Assembly (NCBI GenBank): GCA_021399445.1
Contig: JAJTUQ010000007.1
Span: 744,001 to 808,000, forward strand
Direction: 5' to 3'
DNA: 64,000 nucleotides
From: Xylogone sp. PMI_703
Taxonomy: Eukaryota > Ascomycota > Leotiomycetes
This document shows positions 46,387-59,100 of the stretch, in pieces (positions within the stretch are counted from its first letter, which is position 1; every line of letters starts with the position of its first letter). Under the pieces are notes generated by a model. That model saw nothing but the letters and a program-made list of their open reading frames with translations. It made no database searches and was not told where the DNA came from. A program made the translations under genes and the position numbers.

Positions 46387-48429
46387 TTATCGCAAAGTTT
46401 GCTTGGCATCTTTCACACCATTTGTGATAACATCTCGCAGTGGCCATCTGGGTGGCTTGACGACGCCTTGCAAACCGTTAGCCTTCCGCCACTCAGCCTC
46501 CATCTCTGGGGTGACACCCTCGGGAAGAGGCTCAGCACCACCGGCAATGCCAGTCGAGTATTTCAGTTGAAGGACATTGCCGATCTCATCGCAAGCGGCA
46601 AGGAGTCTATCTAAGTCATCCTTGTTGTGTGCCGCCGAGACGCAGAAACGAGCTCTTGATGAGATGAGTGGTGTGGCGGGATATCCGACGATGACGACAG
46701 ATATCTTGCGACGAAGCATTTCGTGAGAGAAGGCAGGCATTTTAGCAGGGTTGTAGAGTACAATTGGGATAATGGGAGAATCGTCGTGACCATAAACGAT
46801 GAAACCAAGACGTTTTAGACCGAGACGAAGATAGCGTGAGTTGAATGCAATACGCTGGAGACGCTCTTCACCTTGGCCTGGAACAAGTTCGCCGGTGATG
46901 ATCTTAAGAGCACTGAGAATCTGCATGAGGACTGGTGGCGTTGGTGATTCACCATATATAGTAGCAGCATTGGTGGATCGGATTTTGTCAATGATGTGCT
47001 TGTCCGCAGCAATGTAACCACCGTTAGCACCGAATGACTTAGTTAAAGTGCCCATGAGGATATCAACTTCTGCTGGATCAATGCCAAAGTAATCACAAAC
47101 ACCACGACCACGTGGACCAAGAGCTCCGATGGAGTGTGCTTCATCGACAAACAGGTAGTACTTGTACTTCTTCTTAAGTTCCAGTAGTCCGGGAAGATCA
47201 CACATTGTACCTTCCATGGAGAAGAGACCTTCAACGACAACCAAGATCTTCTTCCACGGTCGGTGAGTTCTAGGCTGACCTTGAGATATGGCTTCTCTAA
47301 GTTTGTCCTCGAGATCAGCCATATCATTGTGTTTGAAGGATGTAATCATAGCACCGGAAAGACGAGCACCAACTCTGATTGAGGCGTGATTGAGCTCATC
47401 CGAAACAATCAAGTCGCCCTTTCCAACCAAGGCAGGGAAGGAAGAAGCATTGGTGCTGAAACCCATAGAGAAAACCATTGCAGCGGGCTTTCCAACGAAA
47501 GCAGCAATCTCTTTCTCAACTTCCAGAGCCAAATCATTGGTACCGACGTCTGCACGAGAGCTGACTGCGCTAATACCATACTTCTTGATACACTCCTCTA
47601 CGGCATCTGCACAAGGACCTTCAGACTGAGCGAAACCAAGGTAGTTGTACGAGCTCATATTGAGCGTCTCTGTGTGAGTCCCAGTAAACTGATAGCTTGC
47701 ATTATAATTATCAGATTTCCGATCAATGAGAGTCATATATCTTCCAGGAACACCAGTGATAGGGCGAGCAAAGCAGTCATCAATTCGCAGCTTCAACCGA
47801 CGGACATAGAAGTTGTCGAAATCGTTATTGAGGGCAGCATATCCATTGGCAGCCTTGAGGTGCCTGTAGTGTTCTGGCTTGAAACGCTTGCCAAAGAAGT
47901 CTCGCACATGACCAAAAATGATTAAAATAAGGTAACTGATATATGTAGTGAGAAGGTAGTAGTAAGGAGGTTCATCGATAATGGGCGTCTCTAGTCTCCC
48001 GCCCCGGTGCTTGCTCACATATCGATGACTTTGATGCACGAGAGGACCGAATTGAGCATCTGCTCTTGCCTGCTTCTTGGCTTCAGCAGCAGAAGGTGGT
48101 TGGAAAAGAGTGGTTGGAGGTTCATCCATATTAGCTTCGCCTGCCTTGGCAGTAGATAATGAGATAGTCGGTAAGGACAGTGAGGGTGCCGTAATGACAG
48201 GCGAAGGATTGTTCAGAAGGTATTGCTGTTGAGCGGCGGCTGCAGCCAACAGAGCAGCCTGAGCAGACTGCTGCTCCTTGGTCTTGGGCGAAGTCGAGAA
48301 GAATTGGGTCAATTTGGTCGCCTTTGAGAAGGAGGTTCTCCGACTTCCCGACTTGTCTTGTGGCGGTTGTATCGAAACCGTTGAATTCGGAGCAGTCGCA
48401 AATGGGTTTCGTGGCAGTTTTTGAGGCAT
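46387..48429 (-). CDS. lcb2: Serine palmitoyltransferase subunit 2 (Lcb2)
   Basis: Single exon, 680 residues. After a Ser/Gln/Ala-rich N-terminal extension (about 1-125) comes a hydrophobic segment (YYYLLTTYISYLILIIFGHV, about 150-170) that anchors Lcb2 to the ER. The PLP fold type I catalytic domain then runs to about residue 650. The PLP-binding lysine is Lys464 in MGTLTKSFGANGG. Other hallmarks are YNYLGFAQS, ISAVSSRADVGTNDLALEVE, FSMGFSTNA, SDELNHASIRVGARLSGA, VEGLFSMEGTMCDLP and FVDEAHSIGALGPRGRGVCDYF. Together with Lcb1 it condenses L-serine and palmitoyl-CoA to 3-ketodihydrosphingosine, the first step of sphingolipid synthesis. All catalytic residues look intact. Its long upstream region (48.43-50.7 kb) has no gene. 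Confidence 0.97.
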   Translation of the reverse strand: MPQKLPRNPFATAPNSTVSIQPPQDKSGSRRTSFSKATKLTQFFSTSPKTKEQQSAQAALLAAAAAQQQYLLNNPSPVITAPSLSLPTISLSTAKAGEANMDEPPTTLFQPPSAAEAKKQARADAQFGPLVHQSHRYVSKHRGGRLETPIIDEPPYYYLLTTYISYLILIIFGHVRDFFGKRFKPEHYRHLKAANGYAALNNDFDNFYVRRLKLRIDDCFARPITGVPGRYMTLIDRKSDNYNASYQFTGTHTETLNMSSYNYLGFAQSEGPCADAVEECIKKYGISAVSSRADVGTNDLALEVEKEIAAFVGKPAAMVFSMGFSTNASSFPALVGKGDLIVSDELNHASIRVGARLSGAMITSFKHNDMADLEDKLREAISQGQPRTHRPWKKILVVVEGLFSMEGTMCDLPGLLELKKKYKYYLFVDEAHSIGALGPRGRGVCDYFGIDPAEVDILMGTLTKSFGANGGYIAADKHIIDKIRSTNAATIYGESPTPPVLMQILSALKIITGELVPGQGEERLQRIAFNSRYLRLGLKRLGFIVYGHDDSPIIPIVLYNPAKMPAFSHEMLRRKISVVIVGYPATPLISSRARFCVSAAHNKDDLDRLLAACDEIGNVLQLKYSTGIAGGAEPLPEGVTPEMEAEWRKANGLQGVVKPPRWPLRDVITNGVKDAKQTLR

Positions 48430-49584
48430 GATGTGAATATCAAGTTGCTATGGTTGGGTGTCGAGGATGATGTATTCTTGTCTGACCCGGTCGCGGCGGT
48501 GAAAGACTTTGATGCGATCGAGTCTAGATAAGAGAATGATTAGCTTGCGCGTTAGGAAAACTAAGCCAAAAGATCCAATAAATGCAGTAATGCAGGCACT
48601 TTTTATGTTTTATTTGCTCAATTTGGGGAGTTCTAGGAGGGGTACATTCATCTCTACGATCGGAAGATCGACAGGTCCTGAAAAATGTACACTCCTTTAG
48701 GAGCTGAAGGAAGGAATAACATCAGGGCCTCAGCCACATACCAATTGCAAGCAGACAGTCCAACCCTCTCCAGATCAAGTCCTCAAACGTCCGTATGAGG
48801 GCTTGATGGGAAGCGGCGAGCTGGATAAGAAGGTAGGAGCGGGTGTTCTTGACGCCACTCAGGGATAGTCAATAAAAACTGTGGTGCTGCTCGTCACCGA
48901 GGCCGCCCAAGAGCGACTCCTATTTCAGCCCAAAATCACAGCAGTCACAGCAAGGACCAGAAGCACCACGAGAACGTGCCAGATACGACAGTTCTCAGCA
49001 CGTACGGAGGATGATAAGAGAAAAGAGGGAAAGGGGAGTGGAGAGGAATTAAAAGGGAAGTAAGGAGAAACAGTGCCGCGGTGATCAAGGTCGAGGTCGA
49101 GGAAAAGGCATAGCACTGCAATCAAAAATTGGGCCGGGGCATCCGCTCGTTTCGTGTACCAGATGCCGGGTACCTCTCTTCTGTCTCTCAGTTCTCTGTC
49201 CGTGCCACAGGGGAAGCCATGGGCCCATGGCAACGGCTGGCTGGCCTCGCTTCTTGGGCTGTCTTCTGCAAATTGCTGCTGTAATCACGCGACCTCTTGC
49301 TGCTCATTCGCTCGCTTGTCCTCGCCTGTGGGCCAGTCCCTGGGCATGCACGGGCGACCGCGCTGGTGAAACTGCCTCGACCGCGTCGCCAGGACCCTTT
49401 TCGTACCGGGTACTCCCACTACACGCAATGCCCTGCACGGCTCAGAAGTCTCGTGTACCTGACATGAAAGCTTATCCACAGCTCCATGACAACCGGCTTC
49501 TCATGCTGGAGGACGGAGTGCGAGATTTGGACAGCGGATAGGGCTGCTATCCAGGGCAATCAATCTTGGGGCCCTCTTTTCCCA

Positions 49585-49597
49585 TACGGTACCGGTA
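49585..49597. repeat. TACGGTACCGGTA motif copy
   Basis: Palindrome-like variant of the recurrent motif, in the LCB2/AACS promoter block. Confidence 0.55.
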
Positions 49598-49744
49598 GTC
49601 AGCTACTGCTCTAATATGGTATTCACTGACATTACCCTCATTCCCAATCCAGTCGTTGAAAGATTCAATAATACTACAGCGCGTGAGATCGCCGTCGCTG
49701 TGAAGAGGCATTAAGCAGATGTTCCATTGCATCAACCGCTGTCC

Positions 49745-49758
49745 TACCGTACGGAGTA
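49745..49758. repeat. TACCGTACGGAGTA motif copy
   Basis: Fusion of the TACCGTACGG palindrome core with a TACGGAGTA element. Confidence 0.55.
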
Positions 49759-50487
49759 GTCAGCTGCGATTGTGGCTCGTGTGGCTGGATGAGTGAGACG
49801 GCAGCGCTCTCCTTGGTTTTGCCACAGCGAGGCATTTACAAAACACCATCGTGACCCCAATGCTGACAGGAGAGATGGCCCAGCTGCTCCTATTCTGCCC
49901 CTGCTCTTGCTCTCTTTTAGTGTTGCGCGAAGGACACTGCCATGAGTACTGTACAACTACCTCAACCAATTCCAGACAATCACACATGATACCGGTACCT
50001 CGATAGCGCAAAGATTTCTCTTTTCCCTGAATTCAGTGTGGGCCAGATGCAACAAGAGCAACACAAGAGAGACACTTGGGTACAAGAATAGAGTCGAAAT
50101 GGAGTCGATCACCGGTGCTTTCCTGCCCAATGCGACTTATCAAAAGCAACACCGTTACATTCGCTCCAAGAGAAATGCCGCCCGAAAAAGACGGTGATGT
50201 CCAATCGCCGGAAGATCCATTGAGACCCCCAGGCTCTAGTCTTTGACGATCATTCTGTTAGCTGTATCGACCTTGCCGTGCAAATCGGTGCACAGATACT
50301 GTACAAGTGCAGCTATTTAAAGTTATTCAAAATTGAGAGAGCCCCTGATATCTTGGCGATGAGATATTGCGCGTTCTTTTGTAAGGTCACGTGATGTATT
50401 CCGACAGCCGAGGCTTTCCGCTCTCTACCAGATCCGCTCCGATATGTGTTGCCGGAGCACTGAAAATGTTGGGGAAATCAGTGGCTG

Positions 50488-50496
50488 TACGGAGTA
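50488..50496. repeat. TACGGAGTA motif copy
   Basis: About 240 bp upstream of the acetoacetyl-CoA synthetase start. Confidence 0.5.
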
Positions 50497-50725
50497 TTAC
50501 GCACCTGTGACAGCTACGAAGTCCCGCTCCCCGATACTGGCCTCTCACTGTTTTCCGGCGTCCTTGCCGCAGCAAATGTTGGGAGTTTTCTTTTAGCTTC
50601 TTGTAAGACAAACACCAAGAATATATCAAGAGTTTCTTTGAGAGCAGTCATTACTTATTTTCTTAAAAACCAATTCTCCAGGAGTTCTGGAAATTTTTGC
50701 TACCAAACGCAAAGTCAATATCAAA

Positions 50726-53201
50726 ATGGGAGAAGCAGGTAGGCCTGAAGACGTTGCCGAACTTTGGCGACATGCGGACCCCGAGTCCACGAGGATGTGG
50801 GAATTCAAGCAGTTGCTCAACTCCAAGTACCGTCTGAACCTGCAAACGTATGATGAACTCTATCAGTGGTCCATTGACAACATATCCGACTTCTGGGAAG
50901 AAGTCTGGCACTTCACCGGTATCAATGCTTCCAAAAAGTTTGACAAAGTGAGTGGAATTTTTATAACATCACGTGATATTCACATATTCCTTTCGATACT
51001 TATGAGTACGGATGGAAATGAGCTCTACTGTTTTTATGAAAGAATGTTTCGCATTGTCAACAGATCAGCGAGATCATGTTATCATATGTGCATCTTATTT
51101 CGTCCAATTTACTTTATGTTTCATTGCTCTGCTATCAGCCGATCCCGTCTCAGGGGTCGTGGAATATTCGATTATTCAAGCATAACACCTAGCATGAAAA
51201 GAAAAGAGGAATTAGTGCAGCTTGTGCACATGTATACTAACAAACATATCAGGTCATCGACTCGGATGCTCCCATGTTTCCGCGCCCTGACTTCTTCAGC
51301 GGGTCTCTCTTGAATTTTGCTGAAAACCTCCTCTACCCGGCAAATCTCCACATTGACCCAAATTCGATAGCACTCATTTCGGTGACTGAGTCTACCCGTA
51401 CGTCCACCACATGGGCAGAGTTACGAGAAGCCGTCAGGAAATGTGCTCTGGCACTTCGGCATCTCGGGGTTCGTCCCCATGACCGTGTAGCCGGCTTCTT
51501 AGGAAACCATGCAAACACCGTAGTAGCAATGCTCGCGGCAACCTCCATCGGTGCGATCTGGACTGGAGTGAGTCCAGACACCGGTGTTAGTGCGGTTCTG
51601 GATCGGTTAGTGCAGATTGAGCCCGTGGTGCTGTTCGTAGACAATGGTGTTGAGTATAATGGGCGGTTACACTCAAGTGCTGAGAAAACGAGGGAAGTGG
51701 TACAGAATCTGCCGGCGTTGAAGGCAGTAGTGGTTTTTGAGACCGTCAGAGGGTTGCCAGTAGAAGAGTTTCAAATAAAAAATGGCAAAAGCTGGAAGTA
51801 CGAAGACTTCATCTCAAGGTATGCATCACTTAAGTTATGCTTTCTCCAACATTTACATTTTTCATGGCATATCTATGACTTCTCTAAAAAGCTTCAGAAA
51901 GCGCATGGCAGCAATCATGAAAAGAAATTCACTAACATCAAAACGTACGTAGCGTCCCTGGCCCATTAGCACGTCTAGACTTTGCGCAGCTCCCACCTAG
52001 CCACCCAACATACATCCTCTACAGCTCCGGCACAACGGGCAAACCAAAATGCATCGTCCACTCTTCTCTGGGAACACTAATTCAACACAAAAAGGAGCAT
52101 ATCATCCACTGTGACATCAAACCCGGCGACCGGCTCTTCTACTTCACCACCTGCACCTGGATGATGTGGCACTGGCTGATATCGGGACTCGCCGCTGGCG
52201 CAACTCTCATTCTCTATGATGGCAGCCCGTTCAAACCTCATGGAAACCTAAGTATGCCTCGATTGATTGAAGAATTGAAGATTACACAATTTGGTACCAG
52301 CGCCAAATATCTCAGCATTCTGGAACAAAACAACGTTATCCCTATGGCCGATGGACCAGACGCTGTAGATCTCAGCAGTCTAAGGGCCATCTATTCGACG
52401 GGAAGTCCACTAGCACCGAGCACATTCAAATATGTCTACTCAGCCTTCCCGGCTTCGATAAACCTAGGCAGCATCACTGGTGGCACAGACATCATCTCGC
52501 TCTTTGGCGCACCGTCTCCGCTATCACCTGTCTATGTTGGTGAAATTCAAGTCAAAGGCCTCGGCATGGCCATCACGTCCTACGATCCCTCTGGCGTGCC
52601 ATCGGAAGCCGGAGAGCCTGGCGATCTTGTCTGCGTGAAGCCATTTCCCTGCCAGCCAGTTGGATTCTTTGGCCCAACGGGTGAGACGAAGTACCGCGAG
52701 AGCTACTTCGAGACCTTCCCAGGAGTCTGGCATCACGGTGATTTCGTGCGATTCAATCCCGCGACTGGAGGGATGTTCATGCTGGGACGAAGCGATGGTA
52801 TCCTGAAGCCGTCTGGAGTACGATTCGGTAGCGCAGAGATATATAACGTGTTGTTAAGAGGCTTTGCATCCGAGATCGAGGATGCCTTGTGTATCGGACG
52901 ACGCAGAGAAGGAGATAGCGACGAAGTGGTCGTCCTGTTCTTGAAGATGGCAGAAGGGAAGAGGGGAAGTGTCGATGAGGCGCTGAAAGAGCGGATCCGT
53001 GCTGCTGTAAGGAAGGACCTGAGCGCTCGACACGTCCCGGGGATCATCGACGAGTGCTTCGAGATTCCTATCACCACGAACGGGAAGAAGGTCGAGGTTG
53101 CGGTGAAGCAGATTCTGTGCGGGATCAATGTTAAGACGTCTGCGAGTGTTGCAAATGCGGAGTGTTTGGACTGGTATCGGGAGTGGAATCGAACTCATTA
53201 A
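50726..53201 (+). CDS. Acetoacetyl-CoA synthetase, 3 exons
   Basis: Exons 50726-50947, 51253-51818 and 51953-53201 join in phase to 678 residues. It is an ANL-superfamily (acyl-adenylate forming) enzyme: an N-terminal acetyl-CoA-synthetase-like segment (MWEFKQLLNSKYRLNL, YDELYQWSIDNISDFW), the P-loop motif ILYSSGTTGKPKCIVHS, TTCTWMMWHWLISGL, YSTGSPLAPSTFKYV, GGTDIISLF, YFETFPGVWHHGD, GRSDGILKPSGVRFGSAEIY, and the C-terminal ITTNGKKVEVAVKQIL with the catalytic Lys in NGKK. Members convert acetoacetate, ATP and CoA to acetoacetyl-CoA in the cytosol, feeding sterol/isoprenoid synthesis or ketone and leucine catabolism. The first intron (305 nt) is unusually long for this window. A long divergent promoter is shared with the LCB2 gene. 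Confidence 0.93.
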
Positions 53202-53660
53202 TAAATGAGCTTTTCCTCTTCTTGTTTTCAGAAGAGAAAAAGGAGACCAAAAAGGAAAGAAAGAGATGATGAATATAACGCCTTTCAACAAGTCTTAGAT
53301 GAAGAAAGTCCGGGTTCACTCCTATCATCCTATAATAACAAGAATGAACTTTGACACGGAAGGAAAGGGGGGCGTTTGACAGAAAGAAGGACTTGGCGTT
53401 CGATTTAGACGATTGAACTTCCGAAAGAAACAGCTTGTTTTTCCTTTTTAAGGAATAGGAGATCCGTCTTATATATGGTGTCTAGATCTAGCTTCTAGCT
53501 ATAATTATATCTTTTCTCTAACAATACACTCTCCAACCTTCTTCCAAACCCCGCTGTCGTCAAAAAGAAAAGACAAATAAAACGCCTGACCGTAACTGCC
53601 TCAAAAGAATTCGTACACATGCCTCAGGTCTCATCAATATTACACATAAAAACTCACAAC
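53202..53660. other. Convergent 3' spacer
   Basis: About 0.46 kb between the ends of the AACS and protoglobin genes; nothing else seen. Confidence 0.6.
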
Positions 53661-54510
53661 TCACAACTTCGTATCCCCCTTCTCATCCAGATAAACCTTA
53701 GCAAACAGATCATTCTGGATCCAAACCACCTTATTCAACGCCCTGATGACCTTCGTCTTGGTCGCGATGTCCAGCCCGTCCATGGGGAGCACATGCTCGA
53801 GCACAATGTCGACGACGTAGCCGAGCAGGGCGCCCATGTGGATGTACTCGACGCGCAGCTCGGGTCGCTTCTCGCGGTGCTTGAAGCCGGGCTGGCCGGT
53901 GTGCATGATGGCGACGTTGAGGAGGTACTTCCAGAAGGGGGAGGCGGGGGAGAGGTCTGAGGTTGAGACGAGTTTGACGAGGTAGTTCTGGGGCGGAGAG
54001 TTAGCTGTGAGCCGAGTAGTGGTGTATATGATTGTATTTGGGAAAGATTGAAGATTGGTAGGTTTTTGTTCTGTAAAACAGAAGAGAGATTCCCAGATGC
54101 TGGGCTCATAGAAAAGACAAGCAGGGGAATGTAAAGAAGCCAATTCCTCAATCGAGAAGAGCAAGAAAGCCCAAAACACATGACATGAACTTGGAGATAT
54201 AGTGGTATTCACTCACCTTCAAAAAGTCCTTCCGCAACGCAATCTGCGGATGATCCACCGTCAACTCCTCCACGCTCTTGACCGTCTCGCCCTCATAATC
54301 CGTGTTCTTAGGCACAAATGCCTTGGCCGTGATATCGAAACTCAGGAGCTTCACGTACACCGCATCGAGAATTGCCGGCACGAGCGGTGCAATGTACGGC
54401 TTGGCCGCGAGCAAAGCTTCGCCATCGGACTTGTTGAGGTCGAGGAAGAGCGAGAGATACTCTATGCGGGCGGGGAGGTCGTCGAGGGACTCAGGGGCGA
54501 TGTGACGCAT
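53661..54510 (-). CDS. Protoglobin-domain protein, 2 exons
   Basis: Exons 54510-54217 and 53987-53661 join in phase to 206 residues, a stand-alone globin domain. The N-terminal helix (MRHIAPESLDDLPARIEYLSLFLDL), then LVPAILDAVYVKLLSFDITAKAF and HPQIALRKDFLKNYLVKLVS match the Protoglobin family (long pre-A helix and B-E region). A candidate proximal heme-ligand His is His127 in LLNVAIMHTGQPGFKHRE, followed by VEYIHMGALLGYVVDIVLEHVL (G-H helices). Unlike globin-coupled sensors there is no attached methyl-accepting, cyclase or kinase domain. Fungal members are poorly studied; O2, CO or NO binding and redox roles are inferred from archaeal and bacterial protoglobins. No signal peptide seen. Confidence 0.85.
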
Positions 54511-56185
54511 GGTGAGATGTGATTGGGCTATTCTTTGCGTAATGGTGTATGTGTATGTTGTGTTGGTATCGGGGAGATAAGGTAGGTGTGAGCTTCTCCG
54601 GGGGTATCTCCTCTTGATGATAAGAGAGGGACGAGTTATTTGGAGGAGCGAAGAGAGCAAAGAGACAACCACAAAACACAAAGCTTGTGGTGAAATTGAT
54701 TTTTATGAGAAAACAGAAGACAATGAATCTCAATGCCCTTTTATATAAGACAGAAGAGATCTTTTGTTTCTGATCTTGAAATCTGTAATACAAGAAAGAG
54801 AAAAACAGAAACCCACCTTACCCGTCTTACCCGCAGTCCTTATAACCTTTCTCACAGCTCACAAACATCCATCATACCACCAAACCCGTCCAAAAGAATC
54901 AAGCATTTCCATGGAGAAGCAGCGGAGATGCTCAAACCTTAAAACAACAGCAGCAGAGTAAGAAACAGCTTTAGGGAAAACCTCTCTCATGTGACGAGCA
55001 GCATAGCAAATGCGGGTAAAACCGCTCCCTGTGCGTGACTCTCTCTCTAACTGGAGAATTCGAGGGCAACAAGAGAAGAAGCGAAGAGCGAGTCATACCC
55101 AGGGATGTTGACCAATAAAGAGCCAGACAATTGAGATGACAGGTGGACCCATGATTATGGCATGGAAAGTCGGGCCATTATTTGTAAAAGGTTTGAACGG
55201 GCGCTGGAGAGGGATTTTGCCTTCTTTCCATTTGGTAAGGGAACTATTGCTCATGCTAACTAATGCTAATGGGCTAGTGGTTCGGGTTCCTGGAAAGCCC
55301 GGGGTGTCCCACCTGGGCTGTTCCGAGGGGTGGCTTACAGGCGTAAGTGGCAGGAAATCGGTGAATTGGATCACCGAACCATACCACAGGAACAGTATGG
55401 CTCAGGAACGAGAATGCTAACAACCACTTACATAAAGGTACAATCAATAAAGTCTCTTAATTGAATATTGAAGATATTAGAGATACTTCCAAGAGGATTA
55501 TGGATTGCAGATTGCTTTTCTGAGTTGGATTTCTTTGACCAAAGTAGTAGAACTCCCGAGGGACTTCTTCTATACACGAAGCAATACCCGAGGACGGTGA
55601 ATGCCCCAAGGTACCAAATACTTATGTAACTTTCTTCGTAATTGGTACTTGTAATCCAGGAACAGCCCTATGACAAATCCATGTACCTGGTAATAGTCTT
55701 TGCCCTACTGGTAAAGGGACCTTGTTGATTTGACTCCATACTCCATACTCTTGTGTTCGTGTAATGCTTTACCCCAATGCCAATATATGCATATGGACCA
55801 TGCCCTGGAACCCCACTGTCCATATGCAGGTGCTTTACTCATCAATGGCAAACTATTTTCAAAAAAAAAAGGACAACTAAGCAGTATGTGTAGTATTGTA
55901 ATTCTTATATTTACTCCATCACTACCCTATCAAAGTGTTTTAATACCCTCCGCCTTCCCCTCCTTCCCTTACTCCCCTCCCCGCCCCTGCTTCTTCAAAT
56001 CAAGAAAATAAAGGAATCAGGATATTCCATATCCAGCCTTTTCCAGACGCCAGCTCTTATATACACGTCACCCATGCTGGAAAATTGATCTATATACGTA
56101 AAACATTTCCAAGAGTTGTCCCAGCCACTATATGGCGGCAGCTACTCTCAACAACAGCAAGTATTAACTCTTAACTCCAACTTGC
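54511..56185. other. Gene-free spacer
   Basis: About 1.7 kb between the protoglobin promoter and the end of the WD40 gene (both minus strand). No coding frame with domain signal; a homopolymer A run sits near 55860. Confidence 0.6.
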
Positions 56186-59100
56186 TCACTCAACTGCAGT
56201 CCCACATCTAGTGCACACCAATCTCTGTCCCTTGCTTCCAATCACCGCCTTCTTTGCTCGGAAGTCTTTCCCCCCGCACTTCTTGCACGAGAGTGCTTCT
56301 CCTTCGCTTTCATCTATCATGCTCTCCCGGTCCGTCCCTTCTTCCGAACTCAGCTTGCTCGCAAAGCTGCCCCATCGATCCACTGGTGGACGTAGCCCAT
56401 CGCCTGTGCCCTCAACCTTGCCATTGCTGTTATTATTATTGGGATTGTTGTTTCCGTTAAACGCCCCCTTCCAGGTACTCACGTTCCAAAACTGGTATGA
56501 GCGGCCACTCGAGTCAATGGAGAGGCCGCTGTTGTCGCTAGCCGAGTAGAGCTGGAAGCTAGGCGTCGGCGGCATCGTGGCTGTTGTTGGGGTCCTCCGG
56601 AGACTCATGGGCGGGCTGTTGGTTTTGATGCTAGCCACGGCGGCCCCGCGTGTAGATGGCCGGGGGGATTCGATAGACTTGTTCTGCGATTTCTGCGACC
56701 TGGTGGTGCTTGGCGATGTGTTGTGGCCAGCGGTGATTCTCGTGGTGACCGTGCCCGGCGATATGCTTCGATCGTTCCGAGATGGGATGATGCCGCTGCG
56801 AATACTGCTGGTATCGTTAACGGCATTGCGCCACGACACGATGTGTTCATTATTCGACGGAGCAAGGGAAGCTTGTGAGACCGAATTTCGACGAGACCCG
56901 TTACTGTGCTTTGTCCTGATACTACCGCTTCGTCCCAGCATCTTCTTGGAGAAGGTAGACGCCGTTTCCCACTGGTCATGGCGACGCTTGTGGTACGCAC
57001 AATCTTGTCGGAACACCTTAATCGAGCCAGTATGATCAGCCGTAATCAAGATGTTGCCGTCGGGGTGTTGGCATCGAGCGATATAAGCGGGCGATTCTTC
57101 GGGTTTCTTAACAGTCTCGCTGGCTGGATCCGAGTTACGCTTATCTTTGTCGCTCATGGGAAGCGAGGATGCGTGTGATTCTTCCTTGCTTAACAAAGTC
57201 ACAGGAGGTGGATTGCATAAATCGTAGATAGGATCTCCGGATGTGCTAAGCAGTTGTCGCGACTTCGTTGGTGCAAAGACCGCTGCGGTGACCATATCCG
57301 AGTGAGCTTCAAACAACTCTATTGGCCTCTTATCCTTATTGTCCACATCTTCCGGAGCTAGTGACCAGATGTATGCTTTGCGGTCCTCACTGCCACATAT
57401 CACATACTGTCCATCATCACTAAAGCTAGCCTTGATCTGACTACACGTGTTTTCGTGACCCCTTAACTTCACCTCCAGAGCCTTATCTTTAAGATTATAT
57501 ATCCGAACTCGCGAGTCATTACTACTAATTAGAATCTTTGTTTCGCCATTAGGGTCATCTCGTGGGAAGGTCATGGTCCTGATACCAGTAATCTTGCTGC
57601 CCTTGGCGTTCTTTCCTCTCGATGACCTAACGTGGATTTGAGTATTATATTTTAGTCCTTCGGTCTCATAGAACAGACACAGACCACTCAGTACTCCAGC
57701 TAGTGCAGTTTTCCCATCTGGGGTGAAGGCGACAGCCGTTATGAGATCGGGAAGCTGCGTCCAAAATGCGACTACCTTATCAGGAATGCTCCACAATCGA
57801 AGAACAGAATCTAGAGAGCCCGCTAGAAAGAACCGGTCGTCGCGTGGATGAAAGGCAATCGACGTAACAAAATCTTTGTGCTTGAAGGTGCAGAGACATT
57901 CTTGCCTGCTAATATGCCACAGCCGCACAGTCTTATCCATGGATGAAGATAGCAGGAAGTTATTTTTGCTCCAGCTTAGATCCAAAACATCCCCTGTGTG
58001 GCCTTCAAATTCTCGGATCGGTTTACTCTGAAAGACAGGAGCACTTAGCTTCTCACCCCCTGAACCGGATGCTTCTTCTTCTCGCTCGTGCGCTTTCCTT
58101 TCTTCTGGTGTCGAAATAACCGCCCATACTCTCACAATTTGATCGCGACCAGCGGCGGCTAGATATTTTCCATCTTTGCTGAACTCCGTTGCCCAAATGG
58201 CACCACTGTGCTTGACATCTTTAACCGCTTTCGAAGAAACCGACTGTGCATCCGAGACTACCGACACGGAATCCTTTTCCCCGTTTGGAGTACGTTTGTT
58301 GGGCGTGAGTTCTTGAGCGAGAAACATGCGGTTGAATTCTCTCGTCTTCTTATACCAGGCGCGAACCTTTATGTACCTTGGGGGTTCCTTGTGCTGTGGT
58401 ATATATCCATTTGCCTCTATCGACGATGAGAAGACATGGGCGTTCATGCCTTCCGGACGATGGTCACCCAACTCGGATTCATCGTCATCATGATCAACGG
58501 ATAGGTCCTTCTTCTTTCCAACATTAATAGCAAACCGACTTAAGAACGAGACACCCTTCCTGTGGCGCTAATGTTAGCTAGACTTCAAATTTACGTCAAG
58601 TAAGCAAGCCACAAAACAATTATCGTGCTTCATACTATAACGACAGCAAGATTAGGAACACGACTTACTTCTTTTCTTTAGCTAGATTACTGTCGCTTCT
58701 GTAGAGATCGTTGGGCGTAAACCGTCCTGGACTATTGCCGGGATCCGGGCTCCCAGGGCTGTGGAGGCTACCGACCTCAGTGATCGGGCTCTCAGGCAAG
58801 CCTGGATTTCTGAGTTTCTGCGGAATTGTGTTCTCCGTGTTGGTCCTTTTTAATATATGCTGTGTTGAGGGACTTTCTGTTAGCGAATCCAGCTTGGTAC
58901 CTGACGAGTAATACAGACGTGGACTGCTTTAATAGGACTGGACTCCGGATTGGATGGGTTGGAACACTACGTTGCCCAGCCAGAACGAAGAAAGGGAAAA
59001 CTGCGAGAAAAGCTTACATGGGAGAGAGGATCAATGGAGGTTGACACCTCTGGCGGCGAGGAGGGAGGTTTCGCTGGAGTAGTGGCTTCTTTGCTGGCCC

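Larger units (their letters stand above)
48430..50725. other. Divergent promoter block
   Basis: About 2.3 kb between the divergent LCB2 and acetoacetyl-CoA synthetase genes. It contains several TACGG-type motifs, listed separately. Short frames on both strands are not convincing. A TCTAG acceptor-like site about 90 bp upstream of the LCB2 ATG would fit a 5' UTR intron, unproven. Confidence 0.5.
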
